DNA from: Paracoccus pantotrophus
GTDB taxonomy: Bacteria > Pseudomonadota > Alphaproteobacteria > Rhodobacterales > Rhodobacteraceae
DNA length: 64,000 nucleotides
Direction: 5' to 3'
Assembly (NCBI RefSeq): GCF_008824185.1
Contig: NZ_CP044426.1
Span: 1,558,501-1,622,500, forward strand
Under the pieces are notes generated by a model. It searched no databases and had not been told where the DNA came from. It was given only the letters and a program-made list of their open reading frames with translations. Made by a program: the position numbers and the translations under genes. This document shows positions 28,652-39,802 of this stretch, piece by piece. Each line of letters begins with the position of its first letter. Within the stretch, counting starts at the first letter, position 1.

Positions 28652-29527
28652 ATGTTCAGAGGCTCGCTGCCCGCGCTGGTCACGCCCTTCACCCCGGACG
28701 GGGAGCTGGATCTCCCCGCGCTGGAAAAGCTTGTCGAGTGGCATGTCGACCAGGGCAGCCACGGGCTGGTGCCCGTCGGCACCACCGGCGAAAGCCCGAC
28801 GCTGAGCCATGAGGAGCACCGCCAGGTCATCGAAGAGGTGGTGCGTATGGCCGCCGGCCGCATCCCGGTCATCGCCGGCGCCGGCTCGAACTCGACGCGC
28901 GAGGGGATCGGGCTGGTGCAGCACGCGCAGGCCGCGGGGGCCGACGCGGCACTGGTGGTGACGCCCTATTACAACAAGCCGACCCAGGCCGGGCTGATCG
29001 CGCATTACACCGCGCTGCACGACGCGAGCGACCTGCCGATCATCATCTACAACATCCCCGGCCGCTCGGTCATCGACATGACGCCCGACACCATGGGCGA
29101 ACTGGCCAGGCTGCCGCGCATCATCGGCGTCAAGGACGCGACCGGCAAGCTCGAGCGGGTCAGCCAGCAGCGCGCCGCCTGCGGCAAGGATTTCGTCCAG
29201 CTTTCCGGCGAGGACGCCACCGCGCTCGGCTTCAACGCCCATGGCGGGGTGGGCTGCATCTCGGTCACGGCGAACGTGGCCCCGAAGCTTTGCGCCGAGT
29301 TCCAGGAGGCGACGCTGGCGGGCGATTACGCCAGGGCGCTGGACTACCAGGACCGGCTCATGCCGCTGCACGAGGCGATCTTTGTCGAGCCGGGCGTCGC
29401 CGGAGCGAAATACGCCATGTCGCGGCTGGGGCTTTGCAGCGACGCCGTACGCCTGCCGCTGGTCGCGCTGACCGATGCGACCAAGGCCCGGATCGACGCG
29501 GCCCTGGTTCACGCCGGGCTGATCTGA
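28652..29527 (+). CDS. dapA: 4-hydroxy-tetrahydrodipicolinate synthase
   Basis: DapA condenses pyruvate with aspartate semialdehyde in the lysine and diaminopimelate pathway. The 291-residue TIM barrel has the Schiff-base lysine K161 (IIGVKDATG), Y133 (IIYNIPGRS) and the T44-T45 pair (VGTTGES), the same numbering as the E. coli enzyme. AGGA lies 8 bp before the ATG. It is a single gene, divergent from the lytic transglycosylase gene; both products serve peptidoglycan turnover. A palindromic repeat follows 78 bp after the stop. Confidence 0.96.
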   Translation: MFRGSLPALVTPFTPDGELDLPALEKLVEWHVDQGSHGLVPVGTTGESPTLSHEEHRQVIEEVVRMAAGRIPVIAGAGSNSTREGIGLVQHAQAAGADAALVVTPYYNKPTQAGLIAHYTALHDASDLPIIIYNIPGRSVIDMTPDTMGELARLPRIIGVKDATGKLERVSQQRAACGKDFVQLSGEDATALGFNAHGGVGCISVTANVAPKLCAEFQEATLAGDYARALDYQDRLMPLHEAIFVEPGVAGAKYAMSRLGLCSDAVRLPLVALTDATKARIDAALVHAGLI

Positions 29528-29605
29528 ACCGCGCATCAGGCCGGACGAGAGGGGGGCGGGGTTTCCGCTCCTTTTTCATGGCCGGCCCGGCGGGACCGGC
29601 ACAGC

Positions 29606-29741
29606 CGGGGGCTTTGCGCCCCCGGACCCCCGCAGGATATTTGGCCAAGGAAGAACCCAAGGAAGGCGCAGGGCGGCTCCCGCTTCTTTCTTGTCCAAAT
29701 ATCCTGGGGGAGCGCGGAACGCGCGGGGGCAAGGCCCCCAT
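29606..29741. repeat. complete palindromic intergenic repeat between dapA and mrpG
   Basis: The left arm (29606-29655) reads GGGGGCTTTGCGCCCCCGGA, then CCCCCGCAGGATATTTGGCC and AAGGAAGAA. The right arm (29682-29741) is its imperfect inverse: CTTCTTTCTTGTCCAAATAT, CCTGGGGG and a G-rich end with AAGGCCCCC. It fills most of the gap between the convergent dapA and mrpG genes, where it could act as a bidirectional terminator. The same element recurs at 39314-39440, with partial or diverged copies near 1658, 11780 and 63766. Confidence 0.75.
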
Positions 29742-29758
29742 GCTAGAGCACCGCCAGG

Positions 29759-30142
29759 CTAGTTCCGCGCCTGCCGGTCGACCAGGCTTTCCTTGTCCGG
29801 GTCGCAGAAGGTCGCCCAGTCCTTGCCGGGCGCCGGGCGGGGCAGCTCGTCGCGGCTCCAGCCCAGATGCATATGCGCCTTGGCGATGAAATAACCGGTG
29901 ACCGGCGCGGTCAGGAACAGGAACAGCGTGATCAGCAGCTCGTGCCAGGTCAGCACGCCATGACGGGCGGGGAACCAGATCAGCGAGGCGATCAGCACCG
30001 CCCCCACGCCCAGCGTCGCCGATTTCGTCGGCGCATGCAGGCGGGTCATCGGGTCGGGCAGCTTGACCAGCCCGTAGGAGCCGACAAGGCCGAAGAACCC
30101 GCCCAGCACCAGCAGGACCGAGACGACGATTTCCGCGATCAT
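29759..30142 (-). CDS. mrpG: Na+/H+ antiporter subunit G
   Basis: MrpG (MnhG, PhaG) is a small three-helix subunit of the multisubunit Na+/H+ antiporter. The 127-residue product opens with a membrane helix and contains the family block GLVKLPDPMTRLHAPTKSATLG. A hydrophilic C-terminal tail of about 35 residues follows the third helix. It is the last gene of the mrp operon. The palindromic repeat begins 18 bp beyond its stop. It lies 9 bp after mrpF. Confidence 0.9.
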   Translation of the reverse strand: MIAEIVVSVLLVLGGFFGLVGSYGLVKLPDPMTRLHAPTKSATLGVGAVLIASLIWFPARHGVLTWHELLITLFLFLTAPVTGYFIAKAHMHLGWSRDELPRPAPGKDWATFCDPDKESLVDRQARN

Positions 30143-30151
30143 GCCCGCCCC

Positions 30152-30421
30152 CTATTCGATGATGTCGCCGCGCAGGACGAATTTCGCATAGGCCACGGTC
30201 GAGATGAAGCCGACCATGGCGAACATCAGCGAGGCCTCGAAATACATGGTGGTGCCCTTGTCGATGCCGAACAGCGTCAGGAGCGCGATCATGTTGATCG
30301 CCATGGTATCCAACGCCAGCACCCGGTCCGACAGGCCCGGCGCGAAGACCACGCGGTAGAGGCAGAACAGCAGCGCCAGCCCGAAGCAGCCATAGGCGAA
30401 GTAAAGCGCATATCCGATCAT
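30152..30421 (-). CDS. mrpF: Na+/H+ antiporter subunit F
   Basis: This 89-residue protein has three membrane helices and the conserved PGLSDRVLALDTM segment of MrpF/MnhF. It is a small accessory subunit, in some systems linked to efflux of cholate or potassium. The ATG at 30421 overlaps the mrpE stop by 4 bp. The reading frame is open well upstream, but that part runs antisense-style through mrpE and has no family match. Confidence 0.9.
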   Translation of the reverse strand: MIGYALYFAYGCFGLALLFCLYRVVFAPGLSDRVLALDTMAINMIALLTLFGIDKGTTMYFEASLMFAMVGFISTVAYAKFVLRGDIIE

Positions 30422-30909
30422 TCGAAGATCTCCTTCAGCCGGGCCTCGTAGCGGGTCTTGATCTCGTCCAGCACCGCGTCCGGGTCGGGGGCGTGCATGG
30501 CATGGACCAGCAGCGCGCGCCCATCCTCGGACAGGTCGCAGCTGACGGTGCCGGGGGTGAGGGTGATGGTCGCGGCCAGTGCCGTGATCGCCTCGGGGCG
30601 GCGCAGGTCCAGCGGCACGGCGATCCAGGCGGGCCGAAGCGCGCGGCGCGGCATGAACAGCACGATGCGCGCCACGGTGAAATTCGCCTTGGCGATGTCC
30701 CAGATCACCATCAGGAGATAGGCCGGGATGCGCTGCGGCTTGCTGTAGCCGCCCGCTCCCGGCCAATAGGGCGCGGTGATCAGCGGCACCACCAGGCCGA
30801 TGATCGCGGCAAAGACCAGCGAGCCCACGGCCCAGCGGTTGACCAGGGCCATCCAGACCAGGATCAGCGTGACCGACAGCCAGGGATGCGGCAACAGGCG
30901 GCGGATCAT
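30418..30909 (-). CDS. mrpE: Na+/H+ antiporter subunit E
   Basis: MrpE is a peripheral subunit with two N-terminal membrane helices and a cytoplasmic domain. The 163-residue product has GLVVPLITAPYWP, DIAKANFTVARIVL and TITLTPGTVSCDLSEDG, which are typical. The ATG at 30909 overlaps the mrpD stop by 4 bp, and the stop overlaps mrpF by 4 bp, giving tight translational coupling. Confidence 0.9.
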   Translation of the reverse strand: MIRRLLPHPWLSVTLILVWMALVNRWAVGSLVFAAIIGLVVPLITAPYWPGAGGYSKPQRIPAYLLMVIWDIAKANFTVARIVLFMPRRALRPAWIAVPLDLRRPEAITALAATITLTPGTVSCDLSEDGRALLVHAMHAPDPDAVLDEIKTRYEARLKEIFE

Positions 30910-32480
30910 TTCGTACCCTCCTGCCCTTCCAGCACCGCCGAGACATAGGCGTCGGGATCGTGCAGCTGTGCGGCGGTCGCCTCGGCAAAGCGCATGGCGG
31001 GGCCGGCAAAGGCGGTCAGGGCCACGATGCCCGACAGAAGCAGCGCCACCGAGGCCACCGCCAGCCAGTTCGCCGGCGCATCGCCGAGGTCCTGGACCGG
31101 CTCGTCCGGCTCCAGCTTGGGACCGGCTGCGACCGCCGGCGCCGGCACCGGGGCCGGGCCGAGCTCCAAGCTCTTCCAGAAGACGATCGAGCCGGCGCGC
31201 GACATGGCATAGATCGCGATCAGCGAGGTGATCAGGATCGTCGCCCAGATCCAGACCATCGCCGGGGCCGCGCCGGTGGCCTGCATCACCAAGAGCTTGC
31301 CGATGAAGCCGGAAAACGGCGGCATGCCGACCACGGCGATGGCCGCGGTGAAATACAGCGCCGCGACCAGCCCGTTGCCCGGCATCACCCGGTCCAGCCG
31401 CAGCCACAGATCGCCCCGGCGCGCGCCGATCATGTCCACGATCAGGAACAGCGCCCCCGCCGCCAGCGTCGAGTGGATCATGTAATAGACCGCCGCCGCG
31501 GTGCCCTGCGGGGTGAACTGCGCCACCGCGATCATCAGCGTGCCGATCGAGCCGATGGCGGCGAAAGCGGCCAGCCGACCCAGATGGCGGGTGCCCAGGA
31601 TGCCGATCTGGCCGATGGCCAGCGTGAACAGCGCCGCCGGCAGCAACAGGTCGGTCACCACGCCTTGGGTCACGGCGTCCTGCGGAAAGACCAGGGTGAA
31701 GAAGCGGATGATGCCATAGACCCCGACCTTGGTCATGATCGCGAACAGCGCCGCCACCGGCCCCGGCGCATTGGCATAGGTCGAGGGCAGCCAGAAATGC
31801 AGCGGCACCAGCGCCGCCTTGACAGCAAAGACCAGCATCAAGAGTACCGCGCCGGCGCGCAGCAGCGCCGTATCCTCGGCCGGCATCGCCGCCACGCGCA
31901 GCGCCATATCGGCCATGTTCAGCGTGCCGGTGACGGAATAGAGCACCCCCAGCGCCGCCAGGAACAGCGTCGAGCCGGCCAGGTTGTAGGCGATATACTG
32001 CACGCCGGCGCGCAGCCGCATCTCGCCCCCGCCGTGGATCATCAGGCCGTAGCTGGCGATCAGCAGGATCTCGAAGAACACGAACAGGTTGAAGGCGTCG
32101 CCGGTCAGGAAGGCGCCGCAGACGCCCATCAGCTGGAACTGCCAGAGCGCATGGAAATGCCGGCCCTTGCGGTCCCAGCCCGAGCCCATGGCGTAAAGCT
32201 GCACCGCCAGGGCCAACGCCGCGGTCAGAAGCAGCATCAGCGCCGCCAGCCGGTCCAGCACCAAGACGATGCCGAAGGGCGCAGCCCAGTTGCCGAGGCG
32301 ATAGACCTGCACCTCTCCGCCCGCGGCGAGCAGGTTCAGGTAAAGCGCCACCCCGGCCAGCAGGGCGGTGCCGGCGACCGAGAACACCCGCTGCAACAGC
32401 AGGTCGTTGCGCATCCACAGGATGATCAGCGGCCCGATGACGGCGGGCAGGACGACGGGGGCGATGATCAGATGGCTCAT
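30906..32480 (-). CDS. mrpD: Na+/H+ antiporter subunit D
   Basis: MrpD is a 14-helix proton-translocating subunit homologous to NuoM/NuoN of complex I. The 524-residue product contains FFEILLIASYGLMIHGG with the key glutamate in the transmembrane helix, the broken-helix lysine segment KAALVPLHFWLPSTYANAPGPVAALFA, and STLAAGALFLIVDMIG. Together with MrpA it forms the ion-conducting core. It overlaps mrpC and mrpE by 4 bp each. Confidence 0.93.
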   Translation of the reverse strand: MSHLIIAPVVLPAVIGPLIILWMRNDLLLQRVFSVAGTALLAGVALYLNLLAAGGEVQVYRLGNWAAPFGIVLVLDRLAALMLLLTAALALAVQLYAMGSGWDRKGRHFHALWQFQLMGVCGAFLTGDAFNLFVFFEILLIASYGLMIHGGGEMRLRAGVQYIAYNLAGSTLFLAALGVLYSVTGTLNMADMALRVAAMPAEDTALLRAGAVLLMLVFAVKAALVPLHFWLPSTYANAPGPVAALFAIMTKVGVYGIIRFFTLVFPQDAVTQGVVTDLLLPAALFTLAIGQIGILGTRHLGRLAAFAAIGSIGTLMIAVAQFTPQGTAAAVYYMIHSTLAAGALFLIVDMIGARRGDLWLRLDRVMPGNGLVAALYFTAAIAVVGMPPFSGFIGKLLVMQATGAAPAMVWIWATILITSLIAIYAMSRAGSIVFWKSLELGPAPVPAPAVAAGPKLEPDEPVQDLGDAPANWLAVASVALLLSGIVALTAFAGPAMRFAEATAAQLHDPDAYVSAVLEGQEGTK

Positions 32481-32830
32481 GCCTGGTCATCCCCCGGCAT
32501 GCGGTCGGCGCGCGGCATGTCCACCCGGTCGTCGCCGCCTTCCAGGAAGGCCCCCAGCGCCATCATCACCACCACCGCGGTCATGCCGAAGCTGATGACG
32601 ATGGCGGTCAGAACCAGCGCCTGCGGCAGCGGGTCGGTATAGACCTCCACCCCCTTTTGCAGGATCGGCGGCGCGTTCACCACCAGCCGCCCGGTCGAGA
32701 ACAAAAACAGGTTGATGGCATAGCTGAGCATGGTCATGCCCAGCACCACGGCGAATGTCCGCAGCCGCAGGATCAGATAGACCCCGGCGGCGGTCAGCAT
32801 GCCGATCGCGCTCGACAGCAGAAGTTCCAT
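32477..32830 (-). CDS. mrpC: Na+/H+ antiporter subunit C
   Basis: This 117-residue, three-helix subunit is homologous to NuoK of complex I. It shows GVYLILRLRTFAVVLGMTML, FSTGRLVVNAPPI and DPLPQALVLTAIVISFGMTA, which contains the conserved membrane-embedded segment of the family. The ATG at 32830 shares one base with the mrpA stop. The 3' end overlaps mrpD by 4 bp. Confidence 0.92.
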   Translation of the reverse strand: MELLLSSAIGMLTAAGVYLILRLRTFAVVLGMTMLSYAINLFLFSTGRLVVNAPPILQKGVEVYTDPLPQALVLTAIVISFGMTAVVVMMALGAFLEGGDDRVDMPRADRMPGDDQA

Positions 32831-35670
32831 CAGCGCCGCGCCTCCCTGCTGGGGTCGATGTCCATCGGGTCCAGGTTCACCGTCTCGCCCGCCTGCCGCG
32901 CGATCCGCGACAGCGAGTTCAGGGCCAGCATCACCGCCCCCATCACGCACAGGAACACGCCCAGGTCGAAGCCCATGGCCGAGGCCAGCTCGAATTCCTC
33001 GAGCCCCGGCAGCTTCACATAGCCATAGGCCGAGGTCAGGAAGGGCAGCCCAGCGAACCAGGCGCCGATTCCGGTCAGCCCGGCGGCGATGACGCCGGCG
33101 CCGATCAGCGCGTGATAGTTGATCTTTTGCCGCTCCTGCGCCCAGGCAAAGCCCGAGGCCATGTATTGCGACACCAGCGCCACCGAAACCACCAGCCCGG
33201 CGACGAAGCCGCCACCCGGCATGTTGTGGCCGCGCAGGAAGATATACAGCCCGACCACCAGCGAGATCGGCAGGATCAGCCGCGTCACCACCACCAGCGT
33301 CAGCGGATGCCGGTCACCGGCGCGGCGGCTGTCATGGACCCAGTTGCGCAGCCGCCGGCCGCTGGCGCCGGCCAGCAGCGTCTCGGTCAGGGCGAAGATG
33401 GTCAGCGCGGCGATGCCGAGCACGGTGATCTCGCCGAAGGTATCGTAGCCGCGGAAGTCCACCAGGATCACGTTGACCACGTTGTCGCCGCCGCCCAGCC
33501 TGTAGCTGTTGGCCAGCATGTATTCCGAGATCGGGGAAAAGGCGAAATCGCTGCGCATGATGGCATAGGCCAGCGCCCCGAAGCCCAGCCCGGCCAGCGC
33601 GGCGATGAAGGCGTCCAGGCCGCGCTTGCGGTCGGGACTTTCGATCACGGTGAACTTGGGCAGGAAGTTCAGCGCCAGAAGCAGCAGGACCACCGTGACC
33701 ACCTCGACCGAGATCTGCGTCAGCGCCAGGTCGGGGGCCGAGAAATAGATGAAGCTGACCGAGACCATCAGCCCGATGATGCCGACCAGCACCAGCGCCA
33801 GGATGCGCCGGCGGTGAAAGGCCACCATGCAGCAGATCGCCACCATCAGCAGGATCCAGCCGACCAGCGGCACCGGCTGGACGGGCAGCATCGGCCGGGT
33901 CGCGCCCTGCCAGCCTCCGGTCGAGAAGGCCCAGAAGCCGCACAGCACCACGGTCAGCGAAAAGGCCGCGAGGGCGCGCGACATCGAGCCGTTGGTCAGC
34001 CGGTCGGTAAAGACGCCCGCCGCGCAGGTCGCCGCGCGAGTGACGGCGTCGAAGATCGCCTTGGCGTCTAGCCAGGCCATCGCCGCCCGCATGGCCAGCA
34101 GGTGGCGGTTCAGCGCCAGCAGCAGCGTCCCGCCGACCAGCGCGGTGATCGACAGCATCAGGGCCGGGGTCACGCCATGCCACAGCGCCAGATGCGGATG
34201 CTGGGCGGTGCCGGTGACGGCGCTGGCCGAGACCTCGACCAGCCAGCCGGCCATGCCGGCGGGGAACAGCCCGATCAGCACCACCAGCACCACCAGCAGC
34301 GCCGGGGCGGACCACAGGCCGAAGCCCGGGTCATGCGGCCTGCGCGGGTAATCCTGACGCTCGGGGCCGAAGAACACCTGCCAGACGAAGCGCAGCGAAT
34401 AGCAGACCGAGAACAGCGCCCCCAGCGTCGCCATCGCCCCGATCAGCACGGGGCTGCCCTGCCACGCGGCATGGGTCGCCTCCTCCAGCATCAGCTCTTT
34501 CGACAGGAAGCCGTTCAGCGGCGGGATGCCGGCCATGGACAGCGCCGCCACGGTGCCGATGACGAAGGTCACCGGCATCAGCCGGCGCAGCCCGCCCAGA
34601 CGGGCGATGGAACGGGTGCCGGCCTCGTGGTCGATGATGCCGGCAGCCATGAACAGCGCCGCCTTGAAGGTGGCGTGGTTGATGATGTGGAATACCGCCG
34701 CCACCGCCGCCGCCTCGGTGCCGAAGCCCAGAAGCATGGTGATGAGGCCCAGATGCGAGACGGTGGAAAAGGCCAAGAGCGATTTCAGGTCGTCGCGGAA
34801 GATGGCGATCCAGGCCGCCAGCACCATGGTCACAAGGCCGGTGGTGGCGACAATATAGAACCATTCCGGCGTGCCCGACAGCACCGGCCACAGCCGCGCC
34901 ATCAGGAACAGCCCGGCCTTCACCATGGTCGCCGAATGCAGATAGGCCGAGACCGGCGTCGGCGCCGCCATCGCGTGCGGCAGCCAGAAATGGAACGGGA
35001 ACTGCGCCGATTTGGTGAAGGCGCCCAGCAGGATCAGCAGCAGCGCCGGCAGGTAATAGGGGCTGGCCTGGATCGCCTCGCGCGCCTGCAGGATGTCGCC
35101 AATGTCGAAGCTGCCGGCGATATTGCCCAGGATCAGCATCCCCGCGATCATGGCCAGCCCGCCCATGCCGGTCACCGTCAGCGCCATGCGGGCGCCCTGC
35201 CGCCCCTCGGGCAGGTGCTTCCAATAGCCGATCAGCAGGAAGGACGACAGCGAGGTCAGCTCCCAGAACACCAGCAGCAGCAGGATGTTGTCGGACAGCA
35301 CGATGCCCAGCATCGCGCCCTGGAACAGCATCAGATAGGTGTAGAACACCCCCGCCGGATCCTTGCGCGACAGGTAATAGCGCGCATAGGCGATGATCAG
35401 CAACCCGATGCCCAGGATCAGGATGCCGAAAAGCAGGCCCAGCCCGTCGATGCGGAAATGCGCGTTCAGCCCCAGCGAGGGCAGCCAGGCGAAGCGCGCC
35501 GTGATCACCTCGCCCGCCATGATCGCCGGGATGTGCAGGCAAAGCCCCAGCAGCGCGATGAAGGTCGCGGTCGCGCAGGAAATCGCCGCGACATCGCGGC
35601 CCGATCGGATCAGCAATCCGGGCAGCAGCGCCCCGATGAACGGAAGTGCAGCGATCAGTGCTGGCGACAT
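32830..35670 (-). CDS. mrpA: Na+/H+ antiporter subunit A/B fusion
   Basis: The 946-residue product combines MrpA and MrpB. Residues 1 to about 500 form the NuoL-like channel ([68 protein letters not shown]). The middle holds the NuoJ-like MrpA tail ([21 protein letters not shown]). The last about 150 residues are an MrpB domain ([28 protein letters not shown]). No separate mrpB gene exists in the operon, so the fusion supplies it, as in group 2 systems. The ATG at 35670 was chosen because the membrane domain begins there. Divergent from ruvC across 125 bp. Confidence 0.93.
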   Translation of the reverse strand: MSPALIAALPFIGALLPGLLIRSGRDVAAISCATATFIALLGLCLHIPAIMAGEVITARFAWLPSLGLNAHFRIDGLGLLFGILILGIGLLIIAYARYYLSRKDPAGVFYTYLMLFQGAMLGIVLSDNILLLLVFWELTSLSSFLLIGYWKHLPEGRQGARMALTVTGMGGLAMIAGMLILGNIAGSFDIGDILQAREAIQASPYYLPALLLILLGAFTKSAQFPFHFWLPHAMAAPTPVSAYLHSATMVKAGLFLMARLWPVLSGTPEWFYIVATTGLVTMVLAAWIAIFRDDLKSLLAFSTVSHLGLITMLLGFGTEAAAVAAVFHIINHATFKAALFMAAGIIDHEAGTRSIARLGGLRRLMPVTFVIGTVAALSMAGIPPLNGFLSKELMLEEATHAAWQGSPVLIGAMATLGALFSVCYSLRFVWQVFFGPERQDYPRRPHDPGFGLWSAPALLVVLVVLIGLFPAGMAGWLVEVSASAVTGTAQHPHLALWHGVTPALMLSITALVGGTLLLALNRHLLAMRAAMAWLDAKAIFDAVTRAATCAAGVFTDRLTNGSMSRALAAFSLTVVLCGFWAFSTGGWQGATRPMLPVQPVPLVGWILLMVAICCMVAFHRRRILALVLVGIIGLMVSVSFIYFSAPDLALTQISVEVVTVVLLLLALNFLPKFTVIESPDRKRGLDAFIAALAGLGFGALAYAIMRSDFAFSPISEYMLANSYRLGGGDNVVNVILVDFRGYDTFGEITVLGIAALTIFALTETLLAGASGRRLRNWVHDSRRAGDRHPLTLVVVTRLILPISLVVGLYIFLRGHNMPGGGFVAGLVVSVALVSQYMASGFAWAQERQKINYHALIGAGVIAAGLTGIGAWFAGLPFLTSAYGYVKLPGLEEFELASAMGFDLGVFLCVMGAVMLALNSLSRIARQAGETVNLDPMDIDPSREARR

Positions 35671-35751
35671 TGTCCCTCTTCCATTTTTCGCGGCCCCCTG
35701 TTCGCGGCGGGGTTTCCCGATGTCAAGCCAATGACAAAGCAACTAGGCGAT

Positions 35752-35766
35752 GTTCGCCTTTCGTGC
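35752..35766. promoter_or_regulatory. near-consensus LexA (SOS) box upstream of ruvC
   Basis: GTTC-GCCTTTC-GTGC differs at one base from the alphaproteobacterial LexA target GTTC-N7-GTTC. It lies 29 bp before the ruvC ATG. Part of it also forms the dyad AGGCGA-TGT-TCGCCT (35746-35760). Confidence 0.5.
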
Positions 35767-35795
35767 TAACGCTGGATCAAAACAAGGAAACAGGC

Positions 35796-36290
35796 ATGAA
35801 GATCATCGGCATAGACCCCGGCCTGCGCAACATGGGCTGGGGCGTGATCGCGGTCGAGGGGCCGCGCCTGCGGCACCTCGACAATGGCATCGTCCATTCC
35901 GAGGCGGGCGAGCTGGGGCCGCGGCTTGCCGCGCTCTATCGCGGGCTTCGCGCGGTGATCGCCCGGCACGCCCCCGATGCCGCCGCGGTCGAGCAGACCT
36001 TCGTGAACAAGGACGCGCTCGGCACGCTGAAGCTGGGCCAGGCGCGCGGCATCGCCCTGCTGGCCCCGGCCGAGGCGGGGCTGGAGATCGGCGAATACGC
36101 TCCGAACGCGGTCAAGAAGACCGTGGTCGGCGTCGGCCATGCCGCCAAGGAGCAGATCCAGCACATGGTCCGCTTCATGCTGCCCGGCGTCGAGTTCGCG
36201 GGGCCGGATGCCGCCGATGCCCTGGCCGTCGCGATCTGCCACGCCCATCACCTGCAGGGCCGCGCCCTGCGCATCAAGGCCAGCGCGTGA
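35796..36290 (+). CDS. ruvC: Holliday junction resolvase RuvC
   Basis: RuvC is the nuclease that cleaves Holliday junctions held by RuvAB. The 164-residue product opens [17 protein letters not shown] with the first catalytic aspartate (D7). [22 protein letters not shown] carries the second acidic site, and the C-terminal [15 protein letters not shown] carries the last catalytic aspartates. AAGGA lies upstream of the ATG. ruvA follows 10 bp after the stop, then htpX and ruvB, so an unrelated protease gene sits inside the ruv cluster. Confidence 0.97.
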   Translation: MKIIGIDPGLRNMGWGVIAVEGPRLRHLDNGIVHSEAGELGPRLAALYRGLRAVIARHAPDAAAVEQTFVNKDALGTLKLGQARGIALLAPAEAGLEIGEYAPNAVKKTVVGVGHAAKEQIQHMVRFMLPGVEFAGPDAADALAVAICHAHHLQGRALRIKASA

Positions 36291-36300
36291 GGAACAAGGA

Positions 36301-36972
36301 ATGATCGGACGCATTGCCGGGGTGATCCTGCATCGGGCACAGGACCATGTGCTGATCGACGTGCGCGGCGTGGGCTATATCGTCCATGTCAGCGAACGCA
36401 CCGCCGCGCACCTGCCCCCCGCCGGACAGGCGGTGGCGCTTTACACCGAACTGCTGGTGCGCGAGGATCTGCTGCAGCTTTTCGGCTTCCCGACGCTGCT
36501 GGAAAAGGAATGGCACCGGCTCTTGACCTCGGTGCAGGGGGTGGGGGCCAAGGTGGCGCTGGCGATCCTGGGCACGCTGGGGCCGGACGGGCTGTCGCGG
36601 GCGCTGGCGCTCGGCGATTGGTCGGCGCTGCGCAAGGCCCCCGGCGTCGGACCGAAACTGGCGCAGCGCGTGGCGATGGAGCTGAAGGACAAGGCCCCGG
36701 CGGTGATGGCGCTTGGCGGCGCGCTGACCGTCGATCCCGGCCCCCTGCCCGAGGCGGAACTGGTCGAGACCGCCGCCCCCGCAACCGCCCCGGCCCATCC
36801 GGCGCCATCTTCGGCGCAAGCAACCGCGGATGCGCTCTCGGCGCTGGGAAATCTGGGCTATGCTCCGTCCGAGGCCGCCTCGGCGGTGGCCGAGGCCGCG
36901 GCACGGGAACCCGCCGCGCCGACCGCGGCGTTGATCCGCGCGGCCCTGCGGCTCTTGGCGCCCAAGGAGTAA
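36301..36972 (+). CDS. ruvA: Holliday junction branch migration protein RuvA
   Basis: RuvA tetramers bind the four-way junction and load RuvB. The 223-residue protein has the N-terminal OB fold ([30 protein letters not shown]), two helix-hairpin-helix motifs ([39 protein letters not shown]) and the C-terminal domain III ([19 protein letters not shown]) that contacts RuvB. The Ala/Pro-rich linker between them (about residues 150-175) is normal. It starts 10 bp after ruvC. Confidence 0.97.
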   Translation: MIGRIAGVILHRAQDHVLIDVRGVGYIVHVSERTAAHLPPAGQAVALYTELLVREDLLQLFGFPTLLEKEWHRLLTSVQGVGAKVALAILGTLGPDGLSRALALGDWSALRKAPGVGPKLAQRVAMELKDKAPAVMALGGALTVDPGPLPEAELVETAAPATAPAHPAPSSAQATADALSALGNLGYAPSEAASAVAEAAAREPAAPTAALIRAALRLLAPKE

Positions 36973-36976
36973 GACG

Positions 36977-37848
36977 ATGACCGGAAACCTGCGCACCTTC
37001 ATCCTGATGGCCGCCCTGACCGCGCTGGTCATGGGCATGGGCTGGCTGATCGGCGGCCAGGGCGGCGCGGTGATCGCGCTGATCGTCGCCGGGGCGGGCA
37101 ATGTCTTCGCCTGGTGGAACAGCGACAGGATGGTGCTGCGCCAGCAGGGCGCGCATCTTGTCACCCGCCAGCAGGCGCCCGAACTGGTGGACATGGTGGC
37201 GGCGCTGGCACAACGCGCCGGCCTGCCGATGCCCAAGGTCTATGTCCTGGAAACCGAGCAGCCGAATGCCTTCGCCACCGGCCGCAGCCCTGAAAACGCC
37301 GCCGTCGCGGTGACGCAAGGCATCATGCGGGTGCTGAGCCGCGACGAACTGGCCGGGGTGATCGCGCATGAACTGGCGCATATCAAGCATCGCGACACGC
37401 TGACCATGACCGTCACCGCCACCATGGCCGGCGCCATCGCCATGCTGGGCAACATGCTGATGTTTTCCAGCATGTTCGGCGGGCGCGACGACAATCGCGG
37501 CGGCGGGCTGGCGGCGATCCTGGCGATGATCTTTGCGCCGCTCGCGGCTGGGCTGGTGCAGATGGCGATCTCGCGCACCCGCGAATACGAGGCCGACCGG
37601 ATGGGGGCCGAGATCTGCGGCCGGCCGATGGCGCTGGCCGGTGCGCTGGCCAAGATCTCGCGCGCGGCGGGCCAGGTGGTGAATATCCCGGCCGAAAGGA
37701 ACCCCGCCTCGGCCAGCCTGTTCATCGTGAACCCGCTGCACGCGCTGCGCATGGACCGGCTTTTCGCCACCCATCCGCCGACCGAGGAGCGCATCGCCCG
37801 GCTGCAAGCCATGGCCTCGGGCACGGGCGCCGGCCCCTGGGGCGCGCG

Positions 37849-37852
<4 letters not shown>
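36977..37852 (+). CDS. htpX: membrane zinc metalloprotease HtpX
   Basis: HtpX is an inner-membrane M48 protease that degrades damaged membrane proteins alongside FtsH. The 291-residue product has two N-terminal helices, the zinc site HELAH (H131, E132, H135) with the third ligand in [13 protein letters not shown], and further membrane segments around 145-185. It lies 4 bp after ruvA and overlaps ruvB by 4 bp, an unusual placement that couples a quality-control protease with DNA recombination genes. Confidence 0.94.
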
Positions 37853-38866
<1,014 letters not shown>

Positions 38867-38874
<8 letters not shown>

Positions 38875-39277
38875 CCTGGAAAGCCGCATCCGCGCCAGTT
38901 TCGACCGCCAAAGCATGATGCGCACCCTGGGCGCCCGGCTTGCCGCCATCGCGCCCGGGCGCATCGCCATCACCGCGCCGATCCTGCCGACATCGCTGCA
39001 GCAGCATGGCGCCGGCCATGCCGGGCTGGCCTTCAGCATCGGCGATTCGGCCGCGGGCTATGCCGCGCTGACCTTGATGCCCGAGGACGCCGAGGTGATG
39101 ACGGTCGAGATGAAGATCAACCTGATGTCGCCTGCCACCGGCGACCGGCTGGTGGCCGAGGGAAGGGTGATCCGCCCCGGCCGCCGCATCCTGGTGGTCG
39201 CAGCCGATGTCTGGGCCGAAGCGGAAGGCACGCGCAAGCATGTCGCCATGCTTCAAGGCACGATGATCCCGGTCTGA
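38867..39277 (+). CDS. PaaI-family hotdog thioesterase
   Basis: The 136-residue protein has the PaaI/YbaW-like hotdog fold: [22 protein letters not shown], the [28 protein letters not shown] sheet and a closing LQGTMIPV strand. Such enzymes hydrolyse small or aromatic acyl-CoAs. The ATG at 38867 has AGGAG 10 bp upstream and overlaps the ruvB stop by 8 bp. Its substrate is unknown, and its position at the end of the ruv operon gives no hint. Confidence 0.82.
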
Positions 39278-39802
39278 CCCTGCAGCCTTGCGCGGCCTGG
39301 TCGAGGCCGCGACCGGGGGCTTTGCGCCCCCGGACCCCCGCAGGATATTTATCCAAGGAAGAACGGACCGATGGTTCCCTGGCTTCTTCCATGGACAAAT
39401 ATCCTGGGGGAGCGCGGAACGCGCGGGGGCAAAGCCCCCGGCAAGCTTCATCCCGGGCGCTATGGGCATTTACCAGCCCATCGCGGCGCCGGCGAGTGTC
39501 CGAAGGCGCCGGCCGCAGTTTGGAACGAAGCGACGGAGGGGCTTGCGGCGGTCTTTGGGTTTTGGCCGGGGCATCGCAAAGGCCTGCCACGCGACGATGA
39601 AGTGCAGGGGATAGCGGTATCCTATCGGCCGGTACGGATCTTCTGAGCTGGTCCGTCTCGATGACAGCTCGGCGATTGGTCCCCGAGCATTCCTGCCGCT
39701 GGCGGCATGCCGCTGCGCCCCGGCAGCTCCGCCATCGCCGCGCGGCGCAAGAGTCGCGGGCGGAATCCGGTTCAAGCCGCCTTTACCTAGCGCGGATTCG
39801 AC
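39278..39802. other. intergenic region between ruv operon and IS630 remnant
   Basis: This 525-bp stretch holds the palindromic repeat at 39314-39440 in its first part. In the remaining 360 bp I see no credible gene. A minus-strand open frame of about 100 codons (39470-39775) is Arg/Pro-rich, lacks family features and has no good ribosome site. The left end of the IS630 element lies near 39785 but could not be placed exactly. Confidence 0.5.
39314..39440. repeat. complete palindromic intergenic repeat downstream of the ruv operon
   Basis: Left arm 39314-39364 (GGGGGCTTTGCGCCCCCGGA, CCCCCGCAGGATATTTATCC, AAGGAAGAA) and right arm 39383-39440 (CTTCTTCCATGGACAAATAT, CCTGGGGG, ending GCAAAGCCCCC) are near copies of the element at 29606-29741. 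It lies 37 bp after the last gene of the ruv operon and probably ends that transcript. Confidence 0.75.

Noticed and set aside
39470..39775. Small minus-strand open frame between the palindromic repeat and the IS630 remnant
   Set aside because: Arg/Pro-rich, no ribosome site, no family resemblance, and located in non-coding flanks of mobile DNA.
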